From Archegozetes longisetosus (lineage: Eukaryota > Arthropoda > Arachnida > Sarcoptiformes > Trhypochthoniidae): 64,000 bases of DNA. Shown here one piece after another: positions 48,713-59,733 of the stretch. The notes below the pieces were generated by a model. The model saw nothing but the letters and a program-made list of their open reading frames with translations. It was not told the origin of the DNA and ran no database searches. Numbering within the stretch: position 1 is the stretch's first letter; each line of letters starts with the position of its first letter. The DNA lies in the NCBI GenBank assembly GCA_018873245.2, contig JAEMBT020000001.1, positions 19,470,220 to 19,534,219 of the forward strand. The letters run 5' to 3'. A program made the translations under genes and the position numbers.

Positions 48713-50978
48713 CTATACAATTGGATCTTTACATTTGAGACAACTGCTCATTTCATCTTTATATTCTTCCACTTGTATTATTGATTCAAAAATCTTAAAC
48801 CTCGAGTTGATTGCATTGAGTGCGTTATTCAAAACAGTTGTTGGGTTCGTGTCGTTATCTAAATCGAGAAGATTTCGGATGAATTATATTGTTTTAATTG
48901 TGATGATTGAAATCAATAAATACTGACTGATTGCCAGATGAGCCCCTAAGGCAGTTTTGTCTAAACTAAGTGACCAAATCCTCAGGTTATGCACTTTTTT
49001 AACTCCTGGAACTTCATTGAGGACTTTTTGAACTTCAAGAAAGTCTATACCCTTAGGCATACCTTAGTTAATAAACAAATAATATTAAGATCTAAGTTAG
49101 CTAAAAGCTTTGTTACTAATACCTTCCATAATGACATTGAGAGTATCTTTAATTATATTAAAAGTAGTGAAAAGAACAATAATTGAGAAAATGAATGTAC
49201 AAACGGGATCAATGAAATTCCATTCAGGCTTAAAATATATAACGACAGCAGCTATGAGTACACCAACACTTTGAAAAAAGTCTCCCAATACATGAATAAA
49301 AGCTGCCCTAACGTTAATGTTCTTCTTGCCACTATTTTCGTGGCTGTGTGAGTGCTTGTGTGAGTCACTTGAGTCACCTCCGTGACTGTGACCGTGAGGT
49401 AATCCTCCAAAATGAAGAGCTGCTCCCATGCTGTCAAATTATCAACAGTCAGTTAAATACAGTTAAAGTCAATTTACTGATAATACAATCAGAAAAGGAG
49501 TTTTATTGCAAATTAATTCAAGTTAAGCTTAAGAGAGATATCTCATATCACCTGGGTCACACATAATGTGAAAACATTTCACTTACATAATGTTAACTAA
49601 AACACCGAGCGATGCCGTTATCATCATTATAAGCGTATCGATTTCATATTTCCCTTTAATAAGCCTTTCGATTGCGATATAAACTAAAACTCCAGTCACT
49701 ATCCATATGAGCAAAACAGAAGTTAGCGCTCCAATCACTTCAGCCCTATACCTGTTGTTTTAATTGAAAGTTTTGTTAATATTTTCTATTTGATAACTTG
49801 GCTGAGAATTCATACCATCCAAAACTCATTTGTTTGGTCGCAGGCCTTGTTGCGAACCATAATGCAAAAATACTTATCAAAAAACTTGCAAAATCTGTCA
49901 AAAGATGTGCCGCATCGGTAGCGATCGCTAAACTATTAGCAAACAGGCCACCAACAGCTTCGGCTATCATAAAAGTGAGGCATAAAAGACTCGCAAATAT
50001 AAGTCTTTTTCGAGCATGTTTATCAATAACATTGCTATCAGTTGATGAATGACAATGAGTCAAAGGTCTTACATCACTGTTGCACCTGAAATATTAGTTT
50101 TATTAGATTTGAAAGTCTATTATAAATAATAACTTTCAGTAGCTTCGTTCATAATAAGCAATTAAAAAGTAGTAAAAATTTGATGGTTTTATAAACTTGT
50201 GCAACTACTCATACTCTTATGACTTATTATCTGAACTGATATTAGAATTGAATGCTAACAACTTAATCAACCATAAACCTTGATAGATAACAATAGAAAC
50301 TGTACAAAACTTAATTGGAATTTCATTGAATGTGAACTTAATCTTGAAATGATGCCTAAACTACAAATATAGTCGTTACTTCACTTATGGGGGTCTACTC
50401 AAGTAAATTGTTGTTAACAAACAAATCAAAAACTATTAAAATCTCTTCAAAAACATTTGAGGAGTTTTTAAAAGCTTTCAAACTAATTGAATACATTTTC
50501 ATAAATTTATATTGAACTAATGTGAATAGAAAGTCTTCTGATGCTTAAAGGCTTTCTTATAGAAACACCTGTGATTCATTCACATATATGTTTATTTAAA
50601 TTCAAGTAAAAACATTGATTACAGCTATATATAAATGCAAGTACTTTGCAATTTTTATGCTTAGCTCAAAAGGTCTTTCAACGTTGAAAGGTAAAGGTAA
50701 AAGTGAAAGTAATAGTAATTAATATATAATGATTTCTAACCCACAATAAAGATTTTAATATACAAAATAATTATATATGATTTAAAGAATCTTTATTACT
50801 TTTTACTTATATGATTAAAAAGTCGAAAGCGCACACTTTCAAACTTTGAAAACTTTAATCAATTTAAGTTTTTATTTTTAAAACTATAAAATCGACTAGC
50901 AAAATACGATTAAGTAATAAAGAAGAAAATATCGAACTATTAATAGACTTACGCAGTCCCGGAATTTAACTCAGACAT
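48713..50978 (-). CDS. Zinc transporter, ZnT2/3/8-like (SLC30, 6 exons)
   Basis: Cation diffusion facilitator that exchanges cytosolic Zn2+ for H+, loading vesicles or exporting zinc. Exons on the minus strand: 50978-50953, 50085-49816, 49751-49587, 49430-49123, 49062-48928, 48858-48713; phases fit, 349 codons, normal for the subfamily. The start is [21 protein letters not shown]. Zinc-site motifs: HLLTD (69-73, TM2) and HVLGD (200-204, TM5); the His-rich loop between TM4 and TM5 is [19 protein letters not shown] (166-184). The C-terminal cytosolic domain has [22 protein letters not shown], the RF...TIQVE-type strand ([10 protein letters not shown]) and ends CLKCKDPIV with the CxxC zinc ligand of ZnT2/3/8. 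Intron 1 (867 bp) follows a 26-bp coding exon. No lesion. Confidence 0.95.
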
Positions 50979-52197
50979 AATCTAATTAGTTGTAATCTGA
51001 ATCAACAATTAAGTAATATAATAGCAAAATTTATATAACTTCATTTAACGACAATAAGTGTGAACTTACGAGCATAAGTTAACACTTATGTGCAGTAAAA
51101 GCATATCAATTGCTTACTGAATATAAAGGGAAGGTTAACATTTCATAAATGTTAAGCAATTTTAATTTGCACTCGTCTCTCATTTTTCAGATAAAAATAC
51201 ATAAGAACGCTGTTAAAATAGAGTCTTAAGCACTTATGATTTTTGTAACTATTATTATGACTATGAAGTCTATTAAAATCCGGGAGTTTTCCAAATATCA
51301 GATACTTATTGTGTATAGATCATGCAATTCATATGATACTGCATTTTATATAGATACAAACAAATGACTTCTGAGAAAATACAAGGCAATTAAAGATGTT
51401 TAGTTTAAAAATATTAAGCTTTCACTGCACGAGGAGCCCCTTCTATCTCTAAACATCAAAAGGGCTTATTAAAGTATTCGCATTCATATATTGTATTTAG
51501 CGCTTTACTCGTTCAGATTTACTGGTTCAGTATTTTTTGAATCTGGGCCTTACGTTTAAGATTGTGAATATAAGAAGTATAGACTACTTTTAAATTGAAG
51601 GGCAATCCAGATTATTAACAGTTTAAAACTAATCAAACTCTTAGCTTGACTTCAATGCATTTTGATGTGAATGAGAGTTTCCACTAATAATCATTGTATA
51701 GTATGTAAGTCATTTATATCTCATTTTTGAGGTATAGTACTGTCCGTTTTTAAAAGTTAACTCCGATTTTGCAGTTAACACTTTATTACTTTTGGAAATT
51801 TTATTCAAAAGTGAAATCGCTTACTCATTGACTGAAATGTGAATGTCTCAAAATGAACCTTTAACAATGAACTGTAACCTTACAAAGAGCAGTTTAGATA
51901 TGTAAAAATCAATTTATAACTAATCCCAACATATACTGGAAGTGTTGACCATTATTTTCTAAGCAGAGTTTAACTCTTTTAAGTGTTTCAGAACTTACTT
52001 TTTCTTTTTCAAAATTGTTTCTTTTGTTGTTCACACTATTCTGATGACTAAACGTGTTTTCAATTCAAAATCAATGACTAAGTGATCAAATTTTGTTTTA
52101 TATGTTTTAGACTCACTCATTGGTAATTTCTGAATTATGAGTAATATATAAAGAAAAATTGTTACTTTAGATTTGAGTTAACCTTCAAAAAGCGGTA
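50979..52197. other. Zinc transporter 5' region and intergenic gap
   Basis: Promoter of the zinc transporter should lie at the left edge. A short inverted pair AACTTACGAGCATAAGTT / AACACTTATGTGC occurs near 51065-51100. No gene recognised. Confidence 0.5.
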
Positions 52198-52515
52198 GGT
52201 ATAGAATAGGCCAGGTTCACAATTACTACAAAATTTAACTTTTAGAGGTTTTCAGGGGCATGGAATTCATTTCCGAGGTGCTATTTGTAGGAAATGAGTA
52301 CTGCTATGCTCGATATTTTGAAATTTTTGATATTTTTTGGTATCTCTGAGTGAGTAATTGATAATAGGTGAGTAAGAACTTACAATGCGGATCCGACTAT
52401 TGTCGCAAAAATTTCAATCTAAATCTTCAATAGACTAATAGATTAGTTAATTTCATAAAATTTTATGTATATCTTTATAGAAAGGTTATAAGTTTGCATA
52501 AAATATCAATGGAGT

Positions 52516-52590
52516 CCATATAAGGCTTAGTGGCCCAAACGACTAAAGACTTGTATATTTTTCTATACTTTCGCATGTAGGATCGAATCC
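52516..52590 (+). other. tRNA-like Pol III boxes in the fold-back arms
   Basis: An A-box-like TAGTGGCCCAAACGAC near 52528 and a B-box-like GGATCGAATCC near 52578 stand about 50 bp apart. The same pair appears inverted in the right arm (about 53020 and 52965). The T-arm does not pair properly, so this is not a tRNA gene; it may be a tRNA-derived (SINE-like) segment. Confidence 0.4.
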
Positions 52591-52694
52591 GCATCTGTAA
52601 CTTATTTTTGCATTTTAAAATTATTATATATTGGTATTTTTTTTCATTGATTTCAATTAAGAATTCAAAGATCAATAATTCGAAATTACAAAAT

Positions 52695-52847
52695 AAATTA
52701 AGGCATGTAAGAGATATTTGTTTTAAATTTTCTGAAATCGATTGTAATATTGATAATTGTATTAATGAATGTTTTGTTCAATGTAGTCATTGTAGAAAAT
52801 GTATTTGTTTTAAACATTTCTTCATTCATTTTCATGAAATTGAATAA
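52695..52847 (+). other. Cys/His cluster frame in the fold-back loop
   Basis: The loop frame reads RHVRDICFKF, then CNIDNCINECFVQCSHCRKC, CFKHFF and ends HEIE before TAA. Eight Cys and three His in about 45 residues look like the C-terminal zinc finger of a DNA transposase, retained after the rest was deleted. The frame continues upstream into the arm (open from 52608) without recognisable content. Function now is unlikely. Confidence 0.45.
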
Positions 52848-53186
52848 ATTAATTGTCTTAATCTATTTTTTAATTTCGAATTATTGATCTTTGAATTCTT
52901 AATTGAAATCAATGAAAAAATACCAATATATAATAATTTTAAAATGCAAAATAAGTTACAGATGCGGATTCGATCCTACATGCGATATAGGTCTTTAGTC
53001 GTTTGGGCCACTAAGCCTTATATGAAATTGTTCACTAATACACTCCATTGATATTTTATGCAAACTTATAACCTTTAATTTTGGCGGTCAGCCTTTTAGA
53101 TATACATAAAATTTTATGAAATTAACTAATCTAGTCTATTGAAGATTTAGATTGAAATTTTTGCGACAATAGTCGGATCCGCATTG

Positions 53187-53206
53187 TTAGGTTAGGTTAG
53201 GTTAGG
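53187..53206 (+). repeat. (TTAGG)4, interstitial telomere-type repeat
   Basis: Four exact TTAGG units followed by one ATAGG, directly after the fold-back element. TTAGG is the common arthropod telomere unit. Confidence 0.8.
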
Positions 53207-53573
53207 ATAGGATTAGATTCTGTTTCGGCGATTTTCTATTTGTATGGTTGTAGAAAGCTCTATAAAATTTTGAAATTTTGATAAAGATGAAAATTTTGGA
53301 TTATTCATTTTTCCTCGATTATTGATTTTCCGTATCTCGGACCACCCGAAATGAAATCTTCGTCTCCAAAGACCTTTAAAATTCTAGTCTTGTAACGATT
53401 CTGAACTAGAGTTATTCCCTACGATCCTTTCTCATTATAAAATTCATAACCCTATAACTTGTGAACCATTCACTTTCGGCTGTCAAGGCTTACATTTGTG
53501 TTCAGTATCTTCGAAATAAGTAAAATAGAGATTTTCGAGTTAATCTGAAACCGGGTCTATTATGTGCTATCCC

Positions 53574-54484
53574 CTATTTTTGTTTTTATAATATAAGACT
53601 TATCAAAGACTTGTTTCTATATTATTTTGCTATTAGTTAAAAATTGAATAATTTACTGAAGTTTAAACTTGCATTATAAATGTTTTCATGTATACATTCT
53701 GTTATTTTAGTTGCAAACGTAAGATCTTATATTCAAAATAATATTGAGTTAGTGGATGAGACTAAATGACTAAAATTTAATATTGAATATCAAGTCTTTG
53801 ATTTAGGTTTTATCATTATTTCTAAGTTCTTTTGATATTTTGTGATGGAGAAGAGGCTTCTCTTACAATCAAAGCTTCATATGCTGATTGCAAGCTCTCC
53901 TAAACTACTTTTAATCATATATCCTTTTCGTATACGGTAATAATAATCTGATTATTATTAGTAGTTTAATGAACTTTATGTTAATTGTGTTGTTTCGGTA
54001 AACATTTGAGTTATAGATGTTGAAGTGTCTAGCATAAGCTTTTATTTCTGAGAAACTACGGCTGTTCAACTTGATTTCTGATAAAAATAAGACAAATATA
54101 ATTATAGGCGCGTCATCTCAACTTTATCATTCGTACTAAATCCCCTTATACTTAACTATGAATTAATATTTGATTTTGAGTTGTGGTAATACGACCTAAC
54201 TGTAATCATTACAGATCAAAGCTAAATATTTAATCTAACGGTTCAACTATTTCAGTATTTTCTCTGATAAAAAATTTGTTCTAATCATTTGGCTATTCGA
54301 CAAAATTAAATGGTTATTACTTGAGTATTCTTTGATCAAGTTAATATTTATTCACTCTTTTGTTGGATAAATGAAGTTTTGTTCAAGTTTGAATGTACTT
54401 TGAGCTTTTACATTCGTAAGCCATCGACATCAACCACATTTGCCAAATATCGTTATATGACTGCTAATAAGCCTTATATTGGTA
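53574..54484. other. Intergenic, nothing recognised
   Basis: AT-rich sequence between two transposon remnants. No exon or repeat recognised. Confidence 0.5.
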
Positions 54485-55153
54485 CACTTGAACCTCTCAA
54501 TTGGAATCCCTCTGTAATGGAAATCCTCTATATCTCGATTACAACCTTTCGGTCCGAATTCATTCCCATAGAACCCCATTATATGATTACCTCTATAACT
54601 CGATAATCTCTGTATTCCGAATTGTCAACACATGATAGAGTCCCGTATACTATAAGCAATACCTCTGTAATGGAAATTGTGTTTTAAAAGTTGACGCAAA
54701 GCTGTAAAAAGTAACTCAAAGTGATGTTTAATGATATCAATACGTGTTTATGTCAAATGTGTATTTAAAATGACATCTAAATCAGTAAAACGAAACTAAC
54801 TTATGCGGTAAAAAACTTGACTGAAATCGAGGACTTCATAATGGAAGAGACCCCCGAAATGTTTGTCCACTTCTCCAAAGTCAAGAACGCAGTGAACGAT
54901 TTGAAAGGCAAACGAAACTTAACTCAAACTTCAACTACTGCTTATTTTAATAAATGATAAACATTTCACTTAATTTTCATTAAAACTTATGTAAAACCAT
55001 TGAATTCAGTGTTATTTATATGTTAATAGAGATATTAAATTCATAAGTCATATATATTTAACACATAGATATAGTCCCTCTATATGTCGAATACCTCTAT
55101 AAGTCAATATAAAATTTTGGTCCTGAGCACTTTCCAATTGAGAGGTAGAAGTG
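54485..55153 (+). mobile_element. Pogo-like deletion derivative, TA target site
   Basis: Ends CACTTGAACCTCTCAATTGGAA and inverse CACTTCTACCTCTCAATTGGAA with TA on both sides. Sub-terminal CCTCTATA-type motifs recur on each side (54508-54610 and 55078-55110). 669 bp, with only the tail of a transposase inside. Confidence 0.8.
54805..54957 (+). pseudogene. C-terminal tail of a pogo/Tigger-type transposase
   Basis: A 50-codon frame, AVKNLTEIEDFIMEE and VKNAVNDLKGKRN, ends QTSTTAYFNK before TGA. The Q-T-S/K-I-T-x-F/Y-F closing motif is typical of Tigger/pogo proteins. The catalytic DDE part is deleted. Confidence 0.55.
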
Positions 55154-55709
55154 TAGTTCTCATTAACTATAGGATTACGAAGAAATTTTATATTTATTAT
55201 AAATTCTCTAATTATTCTCGATGAAGTTCAATGATTTTCACTTTAAAACTCAAAATCTTAAATCATATCTGCAGTATATATGATTTTTATTTTACAGTAT
55301 CAGATCCTAACAAGACCACGACTCGCGACGATATTCTGAGTTGCATTATATAAAGCCATGATTAGTTGTAAAAGGATCCGCTATTGAAATATTTATAAAA
55401 ATGGTAACGAAATATGCTGCAAGTAATTTAAAACATGATTTCGATAAAATAGTTTATAATTGTTAATTGCGTGATAGTAGTAATAATAATTCTTAATTTT
55501 ATTAACTAAAACCATGAAAACCTTTAAATAGAACTTATTGTTGGCTCTCAAACTGATTTGATTTGCTTTTTGTCTGTCTGACTCGAAGTTAGTGGCGAGG
55601 CCTGGTATAGATCAAGAATATTAGTAGCAAAATAGATTGAGCTTCGAACCCTGCTGATCAAACTTTTTTGTTTTCTAATAATCAACTTATTTTCGTTTTA
55701 AGACTTACT
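55154..55709. other. Intergenic with a weak tRNA-like segment
   Basis: Near 55585-55675 a sequence with A-box-like TGGCGAGGCCTGG and B-box-like GCTTCGAACCC, followed by a T6 run, could be the head of a SINE. Stems do not pair, so it is not called a tRNA. Nothing else recognised. Confidence 0.3.
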
Positions 55710-56070
55710 AGCAAACTTCACAAGTCGTTAACTGAGAATTAAATCGGTTCAACTTTTGAATGTTAGTTGAGGTCAAAACAAATTGAGTATAAAATTATCA
55801 AATGCCAAATACTTAATTCAGTATGGAATTAATTTATCTTAACACTTTTTACATCATGTTTAAAATAACGGTTGTCATATTGAACATTTTCATTTGCCAA
55901 AAACTGACATTAAAGAATTCATAATATGTAAATTACTTAAAGACATGTTAAAGCACATTAATTCTATACTGTATTAAGTATTTGGCATTCAGTAATTTCA
56001 TATTTGATTTATTCTAACCTCAATTAACATTCAAAAGTTGAACAGACTTAATTCTTAGTTGGTATCTCCT
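55710..56070. mobile_element. MITE-like inverted-repeat element, copy 2
   Basis: Same family as 9771-10131: starts AGCAAACTTCACAAG, has inverted arms around AATTAAGTATTTGGCAT and TTTTGAATGTTAGT, and ends diverged near 56070. The central spacer differs from copy 1. No ORF. Confidence 0.7.
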
Positions 56071-56307
56071 AAGAACTGAATCTTTGTCCATACCCTGACA
56101 AAATATGTGCCATAAGAATGTGGTAACATTTTTGTTTATTGAGGCGGAATTTTATTAGAGTTTATGTGACTGTATGTTATATTATGGCAGAAATAGTAAA
56201 TTAATTGATCAAATTGTTTACATTATAAAATCGATTTATCCATAGCTTCGACAATGTGTTGTGTGCTTTAGTATCTAGTTTGCTCAAATAAGTTCAAACT
56301 CAGTGTT

Positions 56308-56341
56308 CTCCCTCCCTCCCTCTCTCTCTCTCTCTCTCTCC
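56308..56341. repeat. (CCCT)n(CT)n microsatellite
   Basis: Two to three CCCT units pass into about ten CT units. Confidence 0.9.
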
Positions 56342-57639
56342 TAATGTCTTAATGCCTAATGTATTGTTATAAATCGAAGAAATGTTCAAATCAGTTAAAT
56401 TTCAACTAAATTTTCACTCGATTCATTTTTGTGATTGTGCTAATGGTTTTTTAACTTTAATGAATTTCCTAAAAGACTCGATGTTTACAAGATATATATT
56501 TCTCCTAGATTTTATATAATATCAAAATTTGAATCAATTAAACGATATTTTTAATTTCTATTTCGATATTTATAATAAACAAATAGAACTTTGAATAAAG
56601 AGTATTTGCTTTTAACATTCGGCTTTCTGTTTTTGATACAAAATTAGTTACTGGAGAGTCACTGGTTACTGGCAGTATTGAGCCAATTAGAGAAACAATT
56701 TCGTGTATTTTGTGAGGCAATCTCTAATGAGAATTACATGTGTTATCTAGGAGATACTTGAAAAATATAAAGTTAAAAAAAATAGGCAGATTTCAGGAGC
56801 CCATCAAAATCCTATTTTGAAGAGCAGAATGATAAATATGGTGTCAACTGACAGTACACTTACTTATCTTTGCTAACACCACATTGTTTACTCAGTAATC
56901 TTTATTTACAGTTTCCTCGATCCTATTTCAAATTATCACTCAGTTATTCCTCCATGCAAAATGTACCGACTTATCATTATTGCAGAGATGTACTCAAATT
57001 TTTCTGTTTAGCGTCCAATAACTACTTTGAAGGTACAATTTGAAATGAAACAATTTTTTGTAATTGAAAATTTTTACGTAGAAATTTTCAATCTTTAATG
57101 AAATTGTCTCTATTTCTAGTGCTTAGGAAGTGAAGAGTAACTATTTTGTTACTCCTTATATATGGCAATAGATTTGTTTTTGGTTAATGAAAAATTCTTA
57201 GAAATAATTATCGTCGATCATTAACTGACCAACAATCAATTGATGACATACTCCTAGTGTTTTCTATCAGATATCATTTCCATTTGTTTTTCTTAGAATT
57301 TCATTCTAAATTAAAAAGGAACATAAATATTCTTAATTTATTAATAAAAAGGTCTCTTCAATTAACCGAAATAAACTGAAAGCTCATCTGTGGTATAGCT
57401 TAATCTAAACTATGCTGTAATATCAAAAGATGTTTTTTTCGGTCTCACACTATATATGTGATGTTGGCGTGTGCTTCAACACCATATCAATCTCTACCGA
57501 TGAAAAGATTTATTGTGTTGTTGAATATTAATTCAATGAGGTGAGTATAACTTAAACCTAGCGTACTTTGAACAGAAATATGTATTTTGCCGTCTGATCA
57601 ACGACTAGATGACTGGTCGATAATTTTCTGGCATATGGC
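56342..57639. other. Intergenic, nothing recognised
   Basis: AT-rich. The left terminus of the mariner element whose transposase begins near 57640 should be here but was not found. Confidence 0.45.
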
Positions 57640-58490
57640 AATGTTAAAGATCCGTGAAGAAAGAGATCGGTACGTACGAATCAAACTTGCAACTTGGTTA
57701 AAGAGATGGTGACAGAAGCGGCAGAGAGCGGCGAGCTTAAGTCCGTTCGACGCATTGCCAAAATTTGGCATATATACCTGCGTGGCCTATTTAGTTCTTA
57801 AAAAAAGATCTGCAATTTATCCGTATCACCCATCATCACACATCACCTCAATAAAGACAATCAGCAAGTTCTTATTGAGTTTTGTTTGACAATTTCTTCA
57901 ATTCAAAAATGAAGATCGAGGGTTTGTCGATAAAATTATTTGGACAGATGAAACGTTATTTATCATGCCAACAGACACAACACTGTATTTGCTCAGCTTC
58001 GAATCTTAGAACAAGGCAAACTTGATGAAAAAGTAATGGTATTGGTGGGACTGTGGAATCGTGGTCACGTTGGCCCATTTTTCTTTACTCGATCTGTCAC
58101 AACTGAAACTTAAGTCACTGAATGAAAAAGTTTGGCCGCAGTGTCCTGGAATGTAAAACGGGGAAAGCTTTGGTTTCAGCAGGACGACGTTCCAGCACAT
58201 TATGGCCCTTTTGTGTCTCAATGGCTCGATTTCCACTTCCCTAAAAGGTGGATTGGCAGGTAGTCAGATGTTTCTTGGCTACCGCGATTACTCGATTTGA
58301 TAGCGATTTGGGGATATTTTTCTTTGGGGTTACTTAAAATATATCGGTTATAATCAAGAGACAACCCAATTCTTAAGAATACATACATATCGGAAGAGTT
58401 TTATAAGGTCCCTCAAGAGATAACTGGCCCCTCGTCACAACTGTGGGGTAAAATGTTCTCAAGTTTTACTTTGAAAGTCTCGCTAAAATA
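57640..58490 (+). pseudogene. Mariner/Tc1-type transposase, degenerate
   Basis: Plus-strand pieces in shifting frames: RVRIKLATWLK-like start near 57675; VDKIIWTDETLFI near 57930 (first catalytic D); VMVLVGLWNRGHVGPFFF near 58035; KLWFQQDDVPAHYGPFVSQW near 58165 (second D); FPKRWIG near 58240; LLDLIAIWGYF near 58295, where PDL of the family has the third D; and a C-terminal SLAKI near 58470. Several stops and frameshifts. The gene is dead. Terminal repeats were not found. Confidence 0.75.
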
Positions 58491-59367
58491 AAAAAAATGT
58501 CATTTCTTGAGAATTTAGGTATTTCTCAGTCATATATCTGATCTTGAATAACAAAAATCCTGATTAGTTTAGACTTATAACTTTATTTTAAATTTTTTCT
58601 GACAACACGTCTTTCTGAGGACAGAAATCCCTTTATACCGCAAAGCTTTGTGCTCTCTATGTGTTTCGCAGTGCTGTGATGTCGCTATTATCAATTTGAA
58701 CCACTGACGACGCTTTAGCAGATAATAACTAGAAACTAATTTGTAATTTTAAACTTCGAAAACAAGGGCCAACTTTGATTCTCAAAGCATCAGAACTAAC
58801 CTAGGACAAATATAAAGCGTGGAATATTTTACGTCTTCCAGAGTTAAGTTGTGACGAAGAGTTGAAAAAGCATGTTATTCGGTAATGCAATATTTACAGC
58901 TTTGCATTTAACACAATGGCAAACCAGATTACATAACATATCGCTGAGCATGGTTTCTGTCAAACCATATTAACATTTTGTTTATAAGCATTTAGCAACA
59001 CTACTTTCTCTTTTCCGTTTTTCACTTCCTTTTGATTATCCATTGACTCACTTTATGTAGAATTATAAATTAATTGTAGAAATTTTATTCTAATCCTCTA
59101 CTACAAAAATAAAATATATTCTGACCAACATGAAAAGCATTTGAATGTCAGATTTCATTACAAAGGCTTTAAGGCACTATTTGAGTCGTAAAGAATAAGC
59201 TCAAGTCGCCGCACAAGATGAACATCAAGATACTTGGAGATTCCTTACTTGTTAAGCCTACTGCCATACTTCTACACAAAATTGTTGAGATACTCAAGAA
59301 CAATATACCAAGTGCTGAGGATATGCATCATGTAGAATCAAATAAGAATCAAATAAGCGTTTTGTAG
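58491..59367. other. Intergenic, nothing recognised
   Basis: AT-rich sequence with slightly more complex patches near 58640-58860 and 59140-59330 that may be old transposon DNA, but no domain can be named. Confidence 0.4.
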
Positions 59368-59733
59368 CAGCGGTTCCCTATCGGTGTTACACTATGGGTT
59401 GTGGTCCTAAACGCTAGATATGATTGAACTTGAGATAAAGTTGATTATTATAAACGAGTCTGTAATATCTGCACTATCATGAATTTAAACAAAAAATAGG
59501 AATAAATTTAATATTGAACATTATCTGCTATTATATTTGAGCAGAATTGAGCTTACAATTAATATTTTATGCAAAAGAATTAAGTTCATACTCTAAAATC
59601 AACATATGCATTAATTCCGATTGTAATAAAATTTACTTAAAAGTTTTGAAAAAAGTTTACTCATATAACTGGTACGTGAAGAAGATTCGAACGCAAAGCA
59701 GGTACATTTTGCTGAAAAGTCTGCGAACCGCTG
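59368..59733. mobile_element. hAT-type MITE
   Basis: Ends CAGCGGTTCCC and inverse CAGCGGTTCGCAGAC, the CAGNGGTTC form of hAT termini. 366 bp with no transposase. The flanking 8 bases do not match, so the duplication has decayed or one end is secondary. Confidence 0.6.

Larger units (their letters stand above)
52383..53186. mobile_element. 804-bp fold-back element with TTA target duplication
   Basis: Ends CAATGCGGATCCGAC... and ...GTCGGATCCGCATTG, each next to TTA (52380-52382 and 53187-53189). Arms of about 310 bp are inverted and similar throughout, with a loop of about 170 bp (52696-52865). The loop holds the coding-like Cys block described next. A TTA duplication would fit PIF/Harbinger-type insertion, but the second TTA also begins the TTAGG array, so it could be coincidence. 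Confidence 0.8.
52198..53573. mobile_element. Merlin-like non-autonomous element (host of a nested insertion)
   Basis: Left end GGTATAGAATAGGCC and, inverted at the right, GGGATAGCACATAATAGACC resemble the ends of Merlin copies A and B. The internal GGTGGTCCGAGATACGGAAAATCAATA on the minus strand near 53340 parallels GGTGGTCCTAGATGTCGGAAATCAATA of copy B. Without the nested fold-back element the unit would be about 570 bp and carries no transposase. Confidence 0.7.

Noticed and set aside
55585..55675. tRNA gene
   Set aside because: A- and B-box-like words are present, but acceptor, anticodon and T stems do not pair.
58006..58236. 76-codon minus-strand frame
   Set aside because: Antisense of the degenerate mariner transposase.
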